Source: Hominimerdicola alba 8 (GTDB lineage Bacteria; Bacillota; Clostridia; Oscillospirales; Ruminococcaceae). Taken from it: a stretch of DNA of 64,000 bases. The DNA lies in the NCBI RefSeq assembly GCF_000178155.2, contig NZ_ADKM02000040.1, forward strand, positions 45,106 through 109,105, written 5' to 3'. The translations under genes and the position numbers were made by a program. Below are positions 17,495 to 26,303 of the stretch, piece after piece. The notes under the pieces were generated by a model, which did no database searches, was not told the origin of the DNA, and worked only from the letters and a program-made list of their open reading frames with translations. How positions within the stretch are numbered: position 1 is the first letter of the stretch; every line of letters starts with the position of its first letter.

Positions 17495-18493
17495 TTGCCA
17501 AAAAAAAAGATACTTCCCATGAAAGTGCCAAAACTTTACAATTACCCCATATACGGTTTTCTGTTTTCTGTCATTGAAGAGAAAGACATGAATTGGGTCT
17601 ACAGCAACTTCATACAGCTTATGTACCACGAAAACTGGGATATGCCCGTGTTTGAAGACCACCTCAAACTGTTCGATGCCTGCCCTTTTCTCAAAAGCAC
17701 AGTATTCAGCTACAGTAAAGGCGAAGACGAATTTATCGGCACACTGAAAAACGGCATAGACAACGAGAACTATATACACCTCTTCCTTGACTGGGTATAT
17801 GTGAACGATAAGTACAGCGGTCCGACACTGCCGCACAGTACCATAATAAGCGGCTATGATGACAACAAGCAGGTCTTCATAGCACATGACAACTACGGCG
17901 GCGGAAGGTTCGTATCAAAGGAGATCAGCTACGAAGACACTGTAAAGGCTTTCTTCTCAGCTGTCAGAACAGGCGGAAATGACAGCGCAGACAGCAGATA
18001 TCTGCGGGATATCGCCTACGAAAAGTACGACCGCACCGTAATAACAGTCATCGACTATAAGAAGATCTTTGAAAGGATAGGCAGGTATCTCGATGCTTCG
18101 CCCGAACCTGTAAGTTTTTACGACACCAAAGCCGAATACGGCATCGATGTCTACGAAAGGCTCGCCCGTAAAATGGAAAAAGGCTACAGTAACATGACAA
18201 AAGACCTGCACATGCTGTACGAGCACAAACTGCTCATGTGCAAACGGATAGAACACTGCTTTTACGAAAAGCACACCGATATCCCCGAAGTATATGAAGT
18301 GCTCGAAGAATACGAACAGCTGTGCAAAGAGCACCAGACGCTCAGAAACAGCTATATAAAATCTTTTTTCACAAAAGAAGACCCAAGCGGTGATGACAGC
18401 ATGTTTGCTCAGAAGATGAGAACGTTTGCAACGAGAGAAAGGGATACTCTGAACAAACTGCTGACAGTAAAGGATATTTTCGTACAGATGTAA
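17495..18493 (+). CDS. BtrH-N-domain-like protein of unknown function
   Basis: About 332 residues if translation starts at the TTG at 17495, seven bases after AAAGGGAG; an ATG at 17468 lacks a site. Residues ~15-170 resemble the BtrH N-terminal domain seen in butirosin synthesis and some peptide-maturation loci: a compact papain-like fold with a TLPHSTIISGYDD...AHDNYGGG block providing His and Asp. The N-terminal Cys of active members is not visible, so it may be non-catalytic. The C-terminal half is helical and charged. It lies between a two-component system and a TIGR04066-like gene. The family assignment is from pattern only. Confidence 0.5.
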   Translation: MPKKKILPMKVPKLYNYPIYGFLFSVIEEKDMNWVYSNFIQLMYHENWDMPVFEDHLKLFDACPFLKSTVFSYSKGEDEFIGTLKNGIDNENYIHLFLDWVYVNDKYSGPTLPHSTIISGYDDNKQVFIAHDNYGGGRFVSKEISYEDTVKAFFSAVRTGGNDSADSRYLRDIAYEKYDRTVITVIDYKKIFERIGRYLDASPEPVSFYDTKAEYGIDVYERLARKMEKGYSNMTKDLHMLYEHKLLMCKRIEHCFYEKHTDIPEVYEVLEEYEQLCKEHQTLRNSYIKSFFTKEDPSGDDSMFAQKMRTFATRERDTLNKLLTVKDIFVQM

Positions 18494-18570
18494 GATATGC
18501 CCGCGCAACATGCAAAAATGCGGGGCTTGAAAAAGATAATCAGGGTAAAATACAGGGAGGTCACATAATA

Positions 18571-19659
18571 ATGGAAAATATATGTCTGTTCGGCGCGGCA
18601 GATAATGATATGGTTTTCTTTGAGAACAGCGATGTGCTCATGGGCAAAAACTCAAAGATAGTCAGCGTTGTCAGCCGAAACAGCTTTCAGGATAAGGTCA
18701 AGACTGTCGGTTTTGAAGACGCTGATGCTGAAATGATAGCTTCCGAGAGCGATACGGTCGTTGTTTGCAGAAGCACACAATGTTCCGACAGCTATGTGGC
18801 ATCTTTCATCGAAGAACTCTTTGACCACGATGTAAAGGTGATAAACTACCACTGCTTCGACAATGACATGACTAAAAAGCTGAAAAACGATGCCCGCAGG
18901 ATAAGCCGTGATTATGTGGATCTCAGCCGAAAAGACAAAGTCATTCAGGGCATGATGGGTAGGGTATCGGTGCCTGTCATATATGTGATGGGTCTTGCAG
19001 ACGGTACCGACAAGCTGAATACCGAACTCGCCTTGCAGAAGATACTTACCGAACGCGGCTATAAGACCGCTCTGATAACTTCTGACAGCAGAGGTGATAT
19101 GTTCGGCGCTGAGGTCTTCCCATTTGAACTTTTTGACTACAGCAGAAGTTTTGCCGAGATAGCCGAGAATTTCTCAGACCATTTCGTAAGATTTGAAGAG
19201 AACAACGAACCCGATGTCATCATAGTGGGCATTCCGTCCGATGTCTTTTCGCCTTTCTGCGAAAAGGATCTTTCACTGCCTGCATATCTTATGAACAAGG
19301 TGTGCCCGCCTGACTATATCGTGCTGAATGTACTTAGTGACACTCTTGAAAATGTCACTCCGGAACTTCTCGATCATTACATTGCCGAAGATATGAACAA
19401 AACTGTCGATGCACTGTATGTAACACACTATTCCAACAGCAAGATAAAGACCCGCAGCCGCAGTTACGACCGCGCTGTGAAAGCAGGCATCAGCAGAGAA
19501 AACGAACATACCAAATGCGGTAAACTGGTGGTACACTATACCGATAAAAACAGATTTGAACATATCGCAGATGACATAATAAGAAAACTGACGATACGCA
19601 GAGATGAAATGATATATGTAAAACATGACATGAGAGCCTCCGGCTTCACTATCAATTGA
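18571..19659 (+). CDS. Peptide-maturation-system protein, TIGR04066-like
   Basis: A 362-residue soluble protein. The central block VIYVMGLADGTDKLNTELAL followed by RGYKTALITS and FGAEVFPFELF resembles TIGR04066-family proteins, which occur with Clo7bot-type modified peptides in clostridia. The N-terminal ~120 residues look like a Rossmann-type sensor fold and the centre like a P-loop-derived domain without a clear Walker A. GGGAGG precedes the ATG. It is the last gene of the unit beginning at 17325 and is followed by a strong terminator. No radical SAM enzyme or carrier protein is nearby, so the pathway, if any, is incomplete here. Confidence 0.45.
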   Translation: MENICLFGAADNDMVFFENSDVLMGKNSKIVSVVSRNSFQDKVKTVGFEDADAEMIASESDTVVVCRSTQCSDSYVASFIEELFDHDVKVINYHCFDNDMTKKLKNDARRISRDYVDLSRKDKVIQGMMGRVSVPVIYVMGLADGTDKLNTELALQKILTERGYKTALITSDSRGDMFGAEVFPFELFDYSRSFAEIAENFSDHFVRFEENNEPDVIIVGIPSDVFSPFCEKDLSLPAYLMNKVCPPDYIVLNVLSDTLENVTPELLDHYIAEDMNKTVDALYVTHYSNSKIKTRSRSYDRAVKAGISRENEHTKCGKLVVHYTDKNRFEHIADDIIRKLTIRRDEMIYVKHDMRASGFTIN

Positions 19660-19682
19660 CAGTATCGACTTCCATATATGTT

Positions 19683-19714
19683 GACCCCCATATCCTATAA
19701 TGGATGTGGGGGTC
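19683..19714 (+). terminator. Intrinsic terminator
   Basis: Thirteen-bp stem starting GACCCCCA and ending TGGGGGTC with a TATAAT loop, 23 bases after the upstream stop. The T-tail is short (TGGTCTTTA). Confidence 0.8.
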
Positions 19715-19745
19715 TGGTCTTTAGTATAATATTTCAACGGTATTT

Positions 19746-19848
19746 TATAGCGATTCGCCTTAAAATCCAGACAAAATCCAGTCACAAAACCCATAGATTC
19801 CAGCATTTGCGACTGGATTTTGTGGATTTAAAAAGTTGGATCGCTATA
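19746..19848 (+). repeat. 103-bp MITE-like element, copy A
   Basis: Terminal inverted repeats TATAGC...GCTATA enclose a largely palindromic body (ATCCAGTCACAAAA answered by TTTGCGACTGGAT). Exactly 103 bp, like the copies at 28008, 29703 and 51213. With the hairpin that follows, positions 19746-19914 are shared with 28008-28176. Confidence 0.9.
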
Positions 19849-19850
19849 AT

Positions 19851-19886
19851 AGACCCCCGCAGGCTTTATCAGCCCGACGGGGGTCT
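19851..19886. terminator. Terminator hairpin attached to MITE copy A
   Basis: AGACCCCCG / CGGGGGTCT with an 18-base loop, then TTTG. It lies about 80 bases past the acetyltransferase stop and can end transcripts from either side. Confidence 0.75.
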
Positions 19887-19965
19887 TTGCATGTGTTTTC
19901 AGATGTATCGGCAGATGCGTTACAGTAAACGACATAAATTTCAGAACATCTGCCGTCTGTCCATA

Positions 19966-20454
19966 TCAAAAAGTTTTTCGCATCTGATACCACTGCACCC
20001 CGCCTATCACCGAACCCTGCGAGATGCCCTCGTTCACAAACCCGAACTGTTCATAAAACCCGATAAGCGACTGCTTGCAGGTCAGCACTGCGCCCTTTCT
20101 GCCCTGTTCTTCTGCAAGGCTCAGGAATTTTTCCATCAGGCTTTTGGCGATGCCCCTGTGCCTGTATTCGGGGCGGGTACACAGCCCGAACACCATCTGC
20201 CACGCACCGTTCTCATCGTGCAGTGAGGGAGTGGTATACATCTCATCTGTCAGGTCTGCAAGGTCGGTTACAAAGCCGTTTATGAATGCCGCTATATCTC
20301 CGCTGTCATCTTTTGCCAGCAGGAAATGCTTGGGGTATACACTCAGCCGCTCACAGAACTGATGCTTCTTCGCCGCCTGTTCTTCGGGGAAACAGCTTCG
20401 CTCGATATTTGCTATCACATCGAGATATGATATATCTGCAAAAACTATATCCAT
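19966..20454 (-). CDS. GNAT N-acetyltransferase
   Basis: A 162-residue Gcn5-related acetyltransferase. Motif A, which binds acetyl-CoA pyrophosphate, is RPEYRHRGIAKSLM at about residues 93-106; the GFYEQFGFVNEG block is motif B. The N-terminal part (IERSCFPEEQAAKK) recalls arylalkylamine-type members; the acceptor is unknown. AAGGAG precedes the ATG, which lies 15 bases after the ABC ATPase stop, so it is probably the last gene of the transporter operon. Confidence 0.9.
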   Translation of the reverse strand: MDIVFADISYLDVIANIERSCFPEEQAAKKHQFCERLSVYPKHFLLAKDDSGDIAAFINGFVTDLADLTDEMYTTPSLHDENGAWQMVFGLCTRPEYRHRGIAKSLMEKFLSLAEEQGRKGAVLTCKQSLIGFYEQFGFVNEGISQGSVIGGVQWYQMRKTF

Positions 20455-20469
20455 TTAACCTTCTCCTTG

Positions 20470-21249
20470 TCAGATGTTGTATTCGGGCTGAGGCTGTGCC
20501 TGCGCCAGCTCGAATAGTTCCAGTATCTCCTTGCGCATAGCCAGAAATTCAATGCCGCCGCGATGTCTTGGGCGCGGCAGGTCAACTTCGATGACACGGC
20601 TTATCTTGCCGGGTCGCGGAGTCATTATCACTATGCGGTCACTGAGGTATATGGCTTCATCGATATCGTGGGTCACAAGTATCATTGTAGTGCCGTTCTC
20701 TTTCCAGAGTTCCAGCAGTTTGTCCTGCAAGTCGGCGCGGGTGAAAGAATCGAGCGCACCCATCGGTTCATCAAGAAGCAGTGCTTTAGGTTCGTTTATC
20801 AGCGCCCTCGCTATCGCCACGCGCTGTGCCATGCCGCCCGATATCTGGTGGGGATAGCTTTTCTCAAATCCGTCAAGCCCCACCATAGAGATATATTCAC
20901 CGACTTTTGCTTTCTTCTGTTTCAGCTGACCTCTCGCCCGCAGACCGTAAGCGATATTATGCCCGATATCCAGCCAGGGAAAAAGACTGCCCTGCTGGAA
21001 AACGTAGCCGCGTTCGGGGTCAACTCCGGTTATCTTTCTGCCGTCAATCGAAAGCTGACCCGCCTGCGGCTTGTCAAGCCCCGCTATCAGCCGCAGAAGT
21101 GTGGTCTTGCCACAGCCTGACGGTCCTATCAGCGAGATAAACTCGCCGGCTTTTATATCAAGGTCAACGTTTTTGAGCGCCTGCACCGTTCTGCCGTCAG
21201 TGTCGGTGTAGATGCGGTCTACCTGAGAGATATTTATACTGCTGCTCAT
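20470..21249 (-). CDS. ABC transporter ATP-binding protein (nitrate/sulfonate/taurine type)
   Basis: A 259-residue SsuB/TauB-like ATPase. Walker A is GPSGCGKTT, the Q-loop region reads YVFQQGSLFPW, the signature SGGMAQR and Walker B ALLLDEPMGALD. The start at 21249 overlaps the permease stop as ATGA, implying translational coupling. It energises import with the two following proteins; the ligand could be a sulfonate, nitrate-like anion or thiamine precursor and cannot be resolved here. Confidence 0.93.
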   Translation of the reverse strand: MSSSINISQVDRIYTDTDGRTVQALKNVDLDIKAGEFISLIGPSGCGKTTLLRLIAGLDKPQAGQLSIDGRKITGVDPERGYVFQQGSLFPWLDIGHNIAYGLRARGQLKQKKAKVGEYISMVGLDGFEKSYPHQISGGMAQRVAIARALINEPKALLLDEPMGALDSFTRADLQDKLLELWKENGTTMILVTHDIDEAIYLSDRIVIMTPRPGKISRVIEVDLPRPRHRGGIEFLAMRKEILELFELAQAQPQPEYNI

Positions 21250-22325
21250 TTTTTGACTACCCCCTCCTGCCAGCGCAGAGTGTGCTTCTGTATTCGCCCG
21301 ATGATGTGGTTTATCAGCGAGAACAGCACCGCCATTATGACTATCGCCGCCAGCACTTTGTAATAAGCGCTCCATACTTTTGACTGGTTGATGTAGTAGC
21401 CCAGTCCGCCCGGCTGACCCAGCATCTCGCTCATGACAAGGGTGGTGAAAGCCATAGCGTTTGCCGATGTTATGCCTGTGAATATATCGGGCATAGCATG
21501 GGGCACAGCCACATGGAAGATAAGGTCAACGGGGTCACTGCCCAGTATGCGTGCGGCTTCATAGTTCTGTTTCGGTGTAGACTGTATGCCCTGCGCCGTC
21601 AGAAAAGCTATCTGGAACCATGCACATATAACTATCAGGAACACTGCCGCCGTAAAAGAGTTCGGCAGAAGTGTCAGTGCAAAAGGCATCCACGCTACCG
21701 CAGGCACAACGCCCGTTATCTTCAGCACAGGGTACACCCAGTAGTAAACTTTCGGGAACCAGCCGATGAGTATTCCTGTACCCACACCCAGAAGTACGCC
21801 GCATGAAAATCCCGCACTGTAAAGTCTTAGCGAGTAGAGGGTGTTCTGCAAAACATATTCGCCGTCAGCAAGGTACGCTTCTGCCACCTGTGCAGGACCA
21901 GGGAAAAACGGCTGTGCGAATATCTGCAATTTAGTGCCGCCTATATCCCAGACTGCAAGTGCAAGCCCCAGCGCAGATCTGAAAGCCGCATTCTTGCAGA
22001 ATTTTTTGCGCTTATCCTTGTCAGCAAGCGACCGTATTGCCGAAACTGTGTATATCAGTATCAGCCCCACCAGCAAAGCGCGGTAGAGGTCGTTCATCGT
22101 AAGTCCTATATTTAACCCGAAAATGCTCAGAGTATAGTTTTTTATCTCCACTGCCGCTTTCTGCGGGAAGAATATATTCACCGCGACAGCTATCACGAAG
22201 CCTGACACGGTCAGCAGTGCTTTAAGCAGAAAATAGGCACCGTTTTTGTAGTTCCATGCCGCTTTGGGCTTGTCGGTGATGCTTTCCTTTACGGTGGCTG
22301 ACAACTTTACTGTAGCTGTGTTCAT
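21246..22325 (-). CDS. ABC transporter permease (SsuC/TauC type)
   Basis: A 359-residue inner-membrane permease. The BPD-type permease domain fills the C-terminal ~200 residues, with the EAA loop EAARILGSDPVDLIFHVAVPHAMPD. The N-terminal ~140 residues add about three membrane segments, making it longer than the usual ~260-residue SsuC. It overlaps the binding-protein gene upstream and the ATPase downstream by four bases each. Confidence 0.92.
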   Translation of the reverse strand: MNTATVKLSATVKESITDKPKAAWNYKNGAYFLLKALLTVSGFVIAVAVNIFFPQKAAVEIKNYTLSIFGLNIGLTMNDLYRALLVGLILIYTVSAIRSLADKDKRKKFCKNAAFRSALGLALAVWDIGGTKLQIFAQPFFPGPAQVAEAYLADGEYVLQNTLYSLRLYSAGFSCGVLLGVGTGILIGWFPKVYYWVYPVLKITGVVPAVAWMPFALTLLPNSFTAAVFLIVICAWFQIAFLTAQGIQSTPKQNYEAARILGSDPVDLIFHVAVPHAMPDIFTGITSANAMAFTTLVMSEMLGQPGGLGYYINQSKVWSAYYKVLAAIVIMAVLFSLINHIIGRIQKHTLRWQEGVVKK

Positions 22326-23371
22326 TCACCCACCTCGACTTTCTGATATATGTCTTTCGCAAACTGTTCGGGGTCACTTTCAAGATAGCCTATCTTAGCA
22401 AGACCGTCCACGAAGTACTTTACATCTTCTTCAACGTGAGCGTCCCAGTTTTCGTCATGTTCTTCTGCCGCAGGGTAGCCGTAGCTTTTTATCAGGTTTA
22501 CCGCCAGTTCTCTGTCCTCAATGGAAGCATACTTGCCGTCAACTATCAGGTCTACCGCATCTTCGGGATTAGCGTATATCCATTCCTGCGCCTTGCGGTA
22601 AGCCCGAAGCAGTGCCGCAACCTTTTCGGGGTCTTCTTCAAGCACCTTTTCGGACGCATAGAGGAAGCAGCAGAAGTGGTTCTCAAAATAGGGGTCTTTG
22701 CCCAAGTCGAAGATTATCTTCACATCGCCTGCCTTTTCATGTATCGAACCGAGCGGGTCCCAGAGTGCCGCCACATCAATTTCACCTTTTGCAAGCGCTT
22801 CAAATTCTAGGTTGCCGTCAGAGTACGGGAGAAAAGAAACTTCACCGTCAGCGGGGTCAGCGGAGATACCTGCATTTTCAAGCCACAGCGAAGCCACCTG
22901 ATGAGGAGTACCGCCTATCTCGTCAACGCCTATCTTCTTGCCCTTTAAGTCTTCAACGGTGCTTATATCGGAGTCGGGGCGCACTGCAAACTTTATACAG
23001 CCCTCATGCAGACCATCGACCACCTTGACTTTTATGCCGTTCTCGATGCTGGGGAAGAACTGGAAATCGCCGTTCACTATTGGTATCGAGCCGTTGTTCA
23101 GCCCTATCTTGCGGGCTTCAAAGTCGGTGGAGATGAGGTTGACATCAAAGCCCTCCTCTGCGAAATAGCCGTTCTCATAAGCCACATATATCGGTGCGCC
23201 GCAGAGTGCGCCGTCCTTGCCGGGTATATCTATACTGCCGTATTTGTAGTCGGTCTTTTCGGCTTTTGGGGAAGTATCTTTCTTTGCGCCGCTGTCACTG
23301 CTTTCGCTTACCGAACATGATGTCATCACTGCAACAGCCGCAATTATCATCGCACATATTTTCTTCTTCAT
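22322..23371 (-). CDS. ABC transporter substrate-binding lipoprotein (NMT1/SsuA type)
   Basis: A 349-residue lipoprotein. The signal ends in a lipobox VMTSC. The mature part matches SsuA/THI5-like periplasmic-binding proteins: GYFAEEGFDV, LKGKKIGVDEIGGTPH, and ALWDPLG. An upstream ATG sits on the Shine-Dalgarno sequence, so the ATG at 23371 with AAAGGA nine bases away is the better start. It captures the substrate for the transporter encoded just downstream. Confidence 0.93.
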   Translation of the reverse strand: MKKKICAMIIAAVAVMTSCSVSESSDSGAKKDTSPKAEKTDYKYGSIDIPGKDGALCGAPIYVAYENGYFAEEGFDVNLISTDFEARKIGLNNGSIPIVNGDFQFFPSIENGIKVKVVDGLHEGCIKFAVRPDSDISTVEDLKGKKIGVDEIGGTPHQVASLWLENAGISADPADGEVSFLPYSDGNLEFEALAKGEIDVAALWDPLGSIHEKAGDVKIIFDLGKDPYFENHFCCFLYASEKVLEEDPEKVAALLRAYRKAQEWIYANPEDAVDLIVDGKYASIEDRELAVNLIKSYGYPAAEEHDENWDAHVEEDVKYFVDGLAKIGYLESDPEQFAKDIYQKVEVGE

Positions 23372-23406
23372 ATTTACCATTTCCTTTCGATATTTGAGAT
23401 GTTACC

Positions 23407-23435
23407 AGTTTAGCTGAAAAACATCGAAAGGTCAA
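23407..23435 (-). promoter_or_regulatory. Promoter of the SsuABC-type operon
   Basis: On the minus strand TTGACC, 17-bp spacer and TAAACT lie 36 bases upstream of the lipoprotein ATG. Confidence 0.7.
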
Positions 23436-23443
23436 CGAAAAAA

Positions 23444-23561
23444 GGTGACAACGTTCGCACAAAAGGTACATCGCGGCAGTTATCACGGCGGTTTTAGGTC
23501 AAGGAAAATGTACTGTTCACAGCGCGGCTGACACGCTTTTCCCGCAAACGGTGACAACGTT
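23444..23561. promoter_or_regulatory. Two 12-bp direct repeats upstream of the transporter promoter
   Basis: GGTGACAACGTT occurs exactly at 23444-23455 and 23550-23561. The first lies eight bases beyond the -35. Candidate binding site for a regulator of the transporter. The remaining bases to 23757 show no gene. Confidence 0.45.
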
Positions 23562-23757
23562 ATATTCCCCGATGATACGGCGTTTTTTAGATATATTTCC
23601 GCAAGCGGGGAATGATTTTTAACATATATCATGCGGTGTATAAGACAACGCTATCATCGTTACGTTTGGTTATAAATTTTTGTTATTACTTCTGATAAAT
23701 CATGGGATATGGCAAGCCGGATATCCCGAAATGTTTAGCACGCTAAATCGGCTTTTT

Positions 23758-24019
23758 AATTCATAATTCATAATTCACAATTCATAATTATTGACAGGGG
23801 CGAAAGATTCGTGCGTTTCCCACCGTGTTACACCGCCACGCCGTTGTTTACCGCCGCTTGTGGGCGGTAATTTTGCTTTGCTCTTATTGTTTGATGTGCA
23901 AAGCCTGCTACGACAAATCTTTGATCTGTCGTTTGCGAGCGCTTGACCGCACGCTTTCTTTTCGCTAAAACGGCATTCTCGCGTGCATGCCAACAATTAT
24001 GAATTATGAATTATGAATT
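23758..24019. repeat. ~260-bp element bounded by inverted ATGAATT tandem motifs
   Basis: The left edge carries about four AATTCAT units, the right edge about four ATGAATT units, as inverted repeats. Between them are several stem-loops, including TTACCGCC / GGGCGGTAA and GCTTTG / CAAAGC. The same edge motif ends the repeats near 38655 and 41270, suggesting a related family. A minus-strand frame inside is not protein-like. Confidence 0.65.
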
Positions 24020-24036
24020 AAATTCCTGTGGGGCTA

Positions 24037-24065
24037 TTGACTTTTCGGCGGGAGTGTGGTATACT
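24037..24065 (+). promoter_or_regulatory. metA promoter
   Basis: TTGACT, 17-bp spacer, TATACT. Just downstream, CTCCATA and TATGGAG halves (24064-24103) form a spaced inverted repeat that could bind the LysR regulator encoded after metA. Confidence 0.75.
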
Positions 24066-24140
24066 CCATATAATCCATACTAATCATATCTGAATTGTAT
24101 GGAGCGCAAGTTGAAGACCCATAGTAAGGAGGAAAGCATT

Positions 24141-25043
24141 ATGCCATTAAGATTGAAAGATACTCTTCCCGTTATCGAAAAACTGAAAAAAGAAAATATC
24201 TTCGCTATGACTGAGGAAAGAGCTGTTCACCAGGATATAAGAGAACTGAAAATAGCCATACTGAACCTCATGCCCGATAAGGAGAACACCGAACAACAGC
24301 TGTTAAGACTGCTCTCAAATTCACCCTTGCAGATAGAAGTCGATTTTATCAGGCTGGTGTCGCATAAGTACAAAAACACACCCGCATCGTATCTGCTGAA
24401 AAACTATGTTCCCTTTTATCAGATAGAAAACAGGTATTACGACGGACTTATAATAACAGGTGCGCCTGTTGAAAAGCTGGAATTTGAAGATGTTGATTAC
24501 TGGGGCGAACTGACCTCGATACTGGAATGGTCAAGACTGCATGTCACATCGACACTGCACCTGTGCTGGGCGGCGCAGGCGGGGCTTTACTACCATTACG
24601 GTGTCAGAAAGACCGACTATGCGAAAAAGCTGTCGGGCATATACGAACATATCGTGACCGAGCCGACCAATGAACTTCTGCGCGGTATCGACAGGCATTT
24701 TTATGCACCGCATTCAAGGCACACGGGGCTGGTGCGTGAAGATATCGAAAATGTGCCCGAACTCACCATACTGGCTGAGTCTGAAAAAGCAGGCGTTTAC
24801 ATAGTATCCGACGGCGGGAGCAACATATTCGTGAACGGTCACCCCGAATACGACCTCTACCGTCTGGGTGAGGAATATATACGCGATACAGATGCAGGAC
24901 TTTCGCCCGATATACCGGAGAACTACTTCCCCGATGACGACCCCGAAAAAGAACCTGTCAGCAGATGGCTGTCAGCATCGGGTCTGCTGTTCTCAAACTG
25001 GCTGAACTACTTTGTATACCAGATAACACCATATCAGTTCTGA
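24141..25043 (+). CDS. metA: Homoserine O-acyltransferase (MetA family)
   Basis: A 300-residue enzyme of the first committed step to methionine, acylating homoserine with succinyl- or acetyl-CoA. It contains LNLMPDK, the catalytic Cys in LHLCWAAQAG, the His in PHSRHT and the C-terminal GHPEYDLYRLGEEY. MetA proteins of Firmicutes often use acetyl-CoA, so the acyl donor is uncertain. AAGGAGG eight bases upstream favours the ATG at 24141 over one at 24099. The LysR gene follows closely on the same strand. Confidence 0.95.
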   Translation: MPLRLKDTLPVIEKLKKENIFAMTEERAVHQDIRELKIAILNLMPDKENTEQQLLRLLSNSPLQIEVDFIRLVSHKYKNTPASYLLKNYVPFYQIENRYYDGLIITGAPVEKLEFEDVDYWGELTSILEWSRLHVTSTLHLCWAAQAGLYYHYGVRKTDYAKKLSGIYEHIVTEPTNELLRGIDRHFYAPHSRHTGLVREDIENVPELTILAESEKAGVYIVSDGGSNIFVNGHPEYDLYRLGEEYIRDTDAGLSPDIPENYFPDDDPEKEPVSRWLSASGLLFSNWLNYFVYQITPYQF

Positions 25044-25108
25044 CCAAAAAGTGCGGCGGCGGTACAGCCTTATATCTGAAAATATATGACGATAAAGGAG
25101 CATTTATC

Positions 25109-26038
25109 ATGACACTTCAGCAGATACACTATGCACTGACCATATCTGAGAGCGGGTCGATGAACAAAGCGGCTGAAAAGCTGGGCATATCTCAGCCCAC
25201 GCTGACAAGTGCGGTCAGGGAACTTGAAAAGGAACTGGGTGTCAGCATATTCATGCGCACCCACAAGGGAGCTGTGCCGTCTGCTGAGGGGCTGGGCTTT
25301 TTGCAGAATGCGGGTCAGCTTTTCCGCCAGTACGAACTGATACAGGAAAAATACATCAACAAAGAGAAAAAGCGCCGATTCGGTGTATCGACACAGCATT
25401 ATTCGTTTGCGGTGAGCGCTTTTATACAGACGGTAAAGCAGTACAACACCCTTGAATTTGAATTCGCGGTGCGCGAAACAGAAACGCTCGATGTTATACG
25501 CGATGTTGCTGACCTCAGGAGCGAGATAGGCGTGCTGTATATATCCAACTTCAACCGCAAGCCCATAGAGAAACAGCTGGAAGAGAACGAACTTATCTTC
25601 ACGGAACTGGTGAGATGCAAAGCGTATGTCTACCTGTGGAAAGGTCACCCGCTTGCCAATGAACCGTCAATAAGTCTTGAACAGCTTGAACCTTACCCTT
25701 GCCTTTCATTTGAGCAGAACGGCAGGGACGGATATCTGTACGCCGAAGAGATACTCAGCGAGAACATCTACCCGCGCATGATAAAGGCTACCGACCGCGC
25801 CACTATGGGCGAGATGATGCAGCAGCTTGACGGCTACACGCTCTGTTCGGGTATACTGTGCAAAGAACTGAGCGGCAATGATTACATAGTAGTGCCGTTC
25901 CGCGAGGACAGTGAAAATCCCAACAGTGTAATGGAGATCGGCTTTATCAGGAAGAAGAGCAGTCAGCTGAGCGAGATAGGTGAAACGTACATAAGCGAGT
26001 TAAAAAAGAGCCTTGAAGTCAACGCGAATACCCCTTGA
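25109..26038 (+). CDS. LysR-family transcriptional regulator
   Basis: A 309-residue LysR protein: winged helix-turn-helix at about 1-60 (SMNKAAEKLGISQPTLTSAVRELEKELG) and a substrate-binding-like effector domain after residue 90. AAAGGAG precedes the ATG at 25109. Position behind metA suggests control of methionine or sulfur genes, possibly metA itself or the SsuABC-type transporter; this is inference from context. Confidence 0.92.
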   Translation: MTLQQIHYALTISESGSMNKAAEKLGISQPTLTSAVRELEKELGVSIFMRTHKGAVPSAEGLGFLQNAGQLFRQYELIQEKYINKEKKRRFGVSTQHYSFAVSAFIQTVKQYNTLEFEFAVRETETLDVIRDVADLRSEIGVLYISNFNRKPIEKQLEENELIFTELVRCKAYVYLWKGHPLANEPSISLEQLEPYPCLSFEQNGRDGYLYAEEILSENIYPRMIKATDRATMGEMMQQLDGYTLCSGILCKELSGNDYIVVPFREDSENPNSVMEIGFIRKKSSQLSEIGETYISELKKSLEVNANTP

Positions 26039-26059
26039 TATATCTGATATGCACAGAAA

Positions 26060-26089
26060 AATGCCGTCGGCTCAAAATCCGACGGCATT
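26060..26089 (+). terminator. Terminator after the LysR gene
   Basis: Perfect 11-bp stem AATGCCGTCGG / CCGACGGCATT with an 8-base loop, 22 bases past the stop; only a modest T-rich tail. Confidence 0.8.
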
Positions 26090-26104
26090 ATCATTCTATT
26101 ATAT

Positions 26105-26215
26105 GACTATCCCTTTAGCACACCGGCTGAAAATGCTGTAAACAAAAAGATATACGCCAACCACCTTATGTTTTGTAAAACCGCCGTTTTTGTGGTGTGT
26201 CAGCGGGATAATCAC
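26105..26215 (+). repeat. ~115-bp dispersed element, copy 1
   Basis: Starts CTATCCCTTTAGCACACC and ends GGTGTGTCAGCGGGATAA, imperfect terminal inverted repeats. Internal block GTAAACAAAAAGATATACGC recurs at about 51007; other copies are at 46257 (reversed) and 50971. The remaining bases to 26303 hold no gene. Confidence 0.85.
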
Positions 26216-26303
26216 GTTCTCTTATAATAATTTCTACATTCAGTGCTCGCCGGAACTGTGAGCGCTGAATGTCCTGAAATTAATGTTGTTTACTATAATG
26301 CAA

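Noticed and set aside
23775..23996. 73-codon minus-strand frame
   Set aside because: Lies wholly within the repeat element with ATGAATT edges; no start signal.
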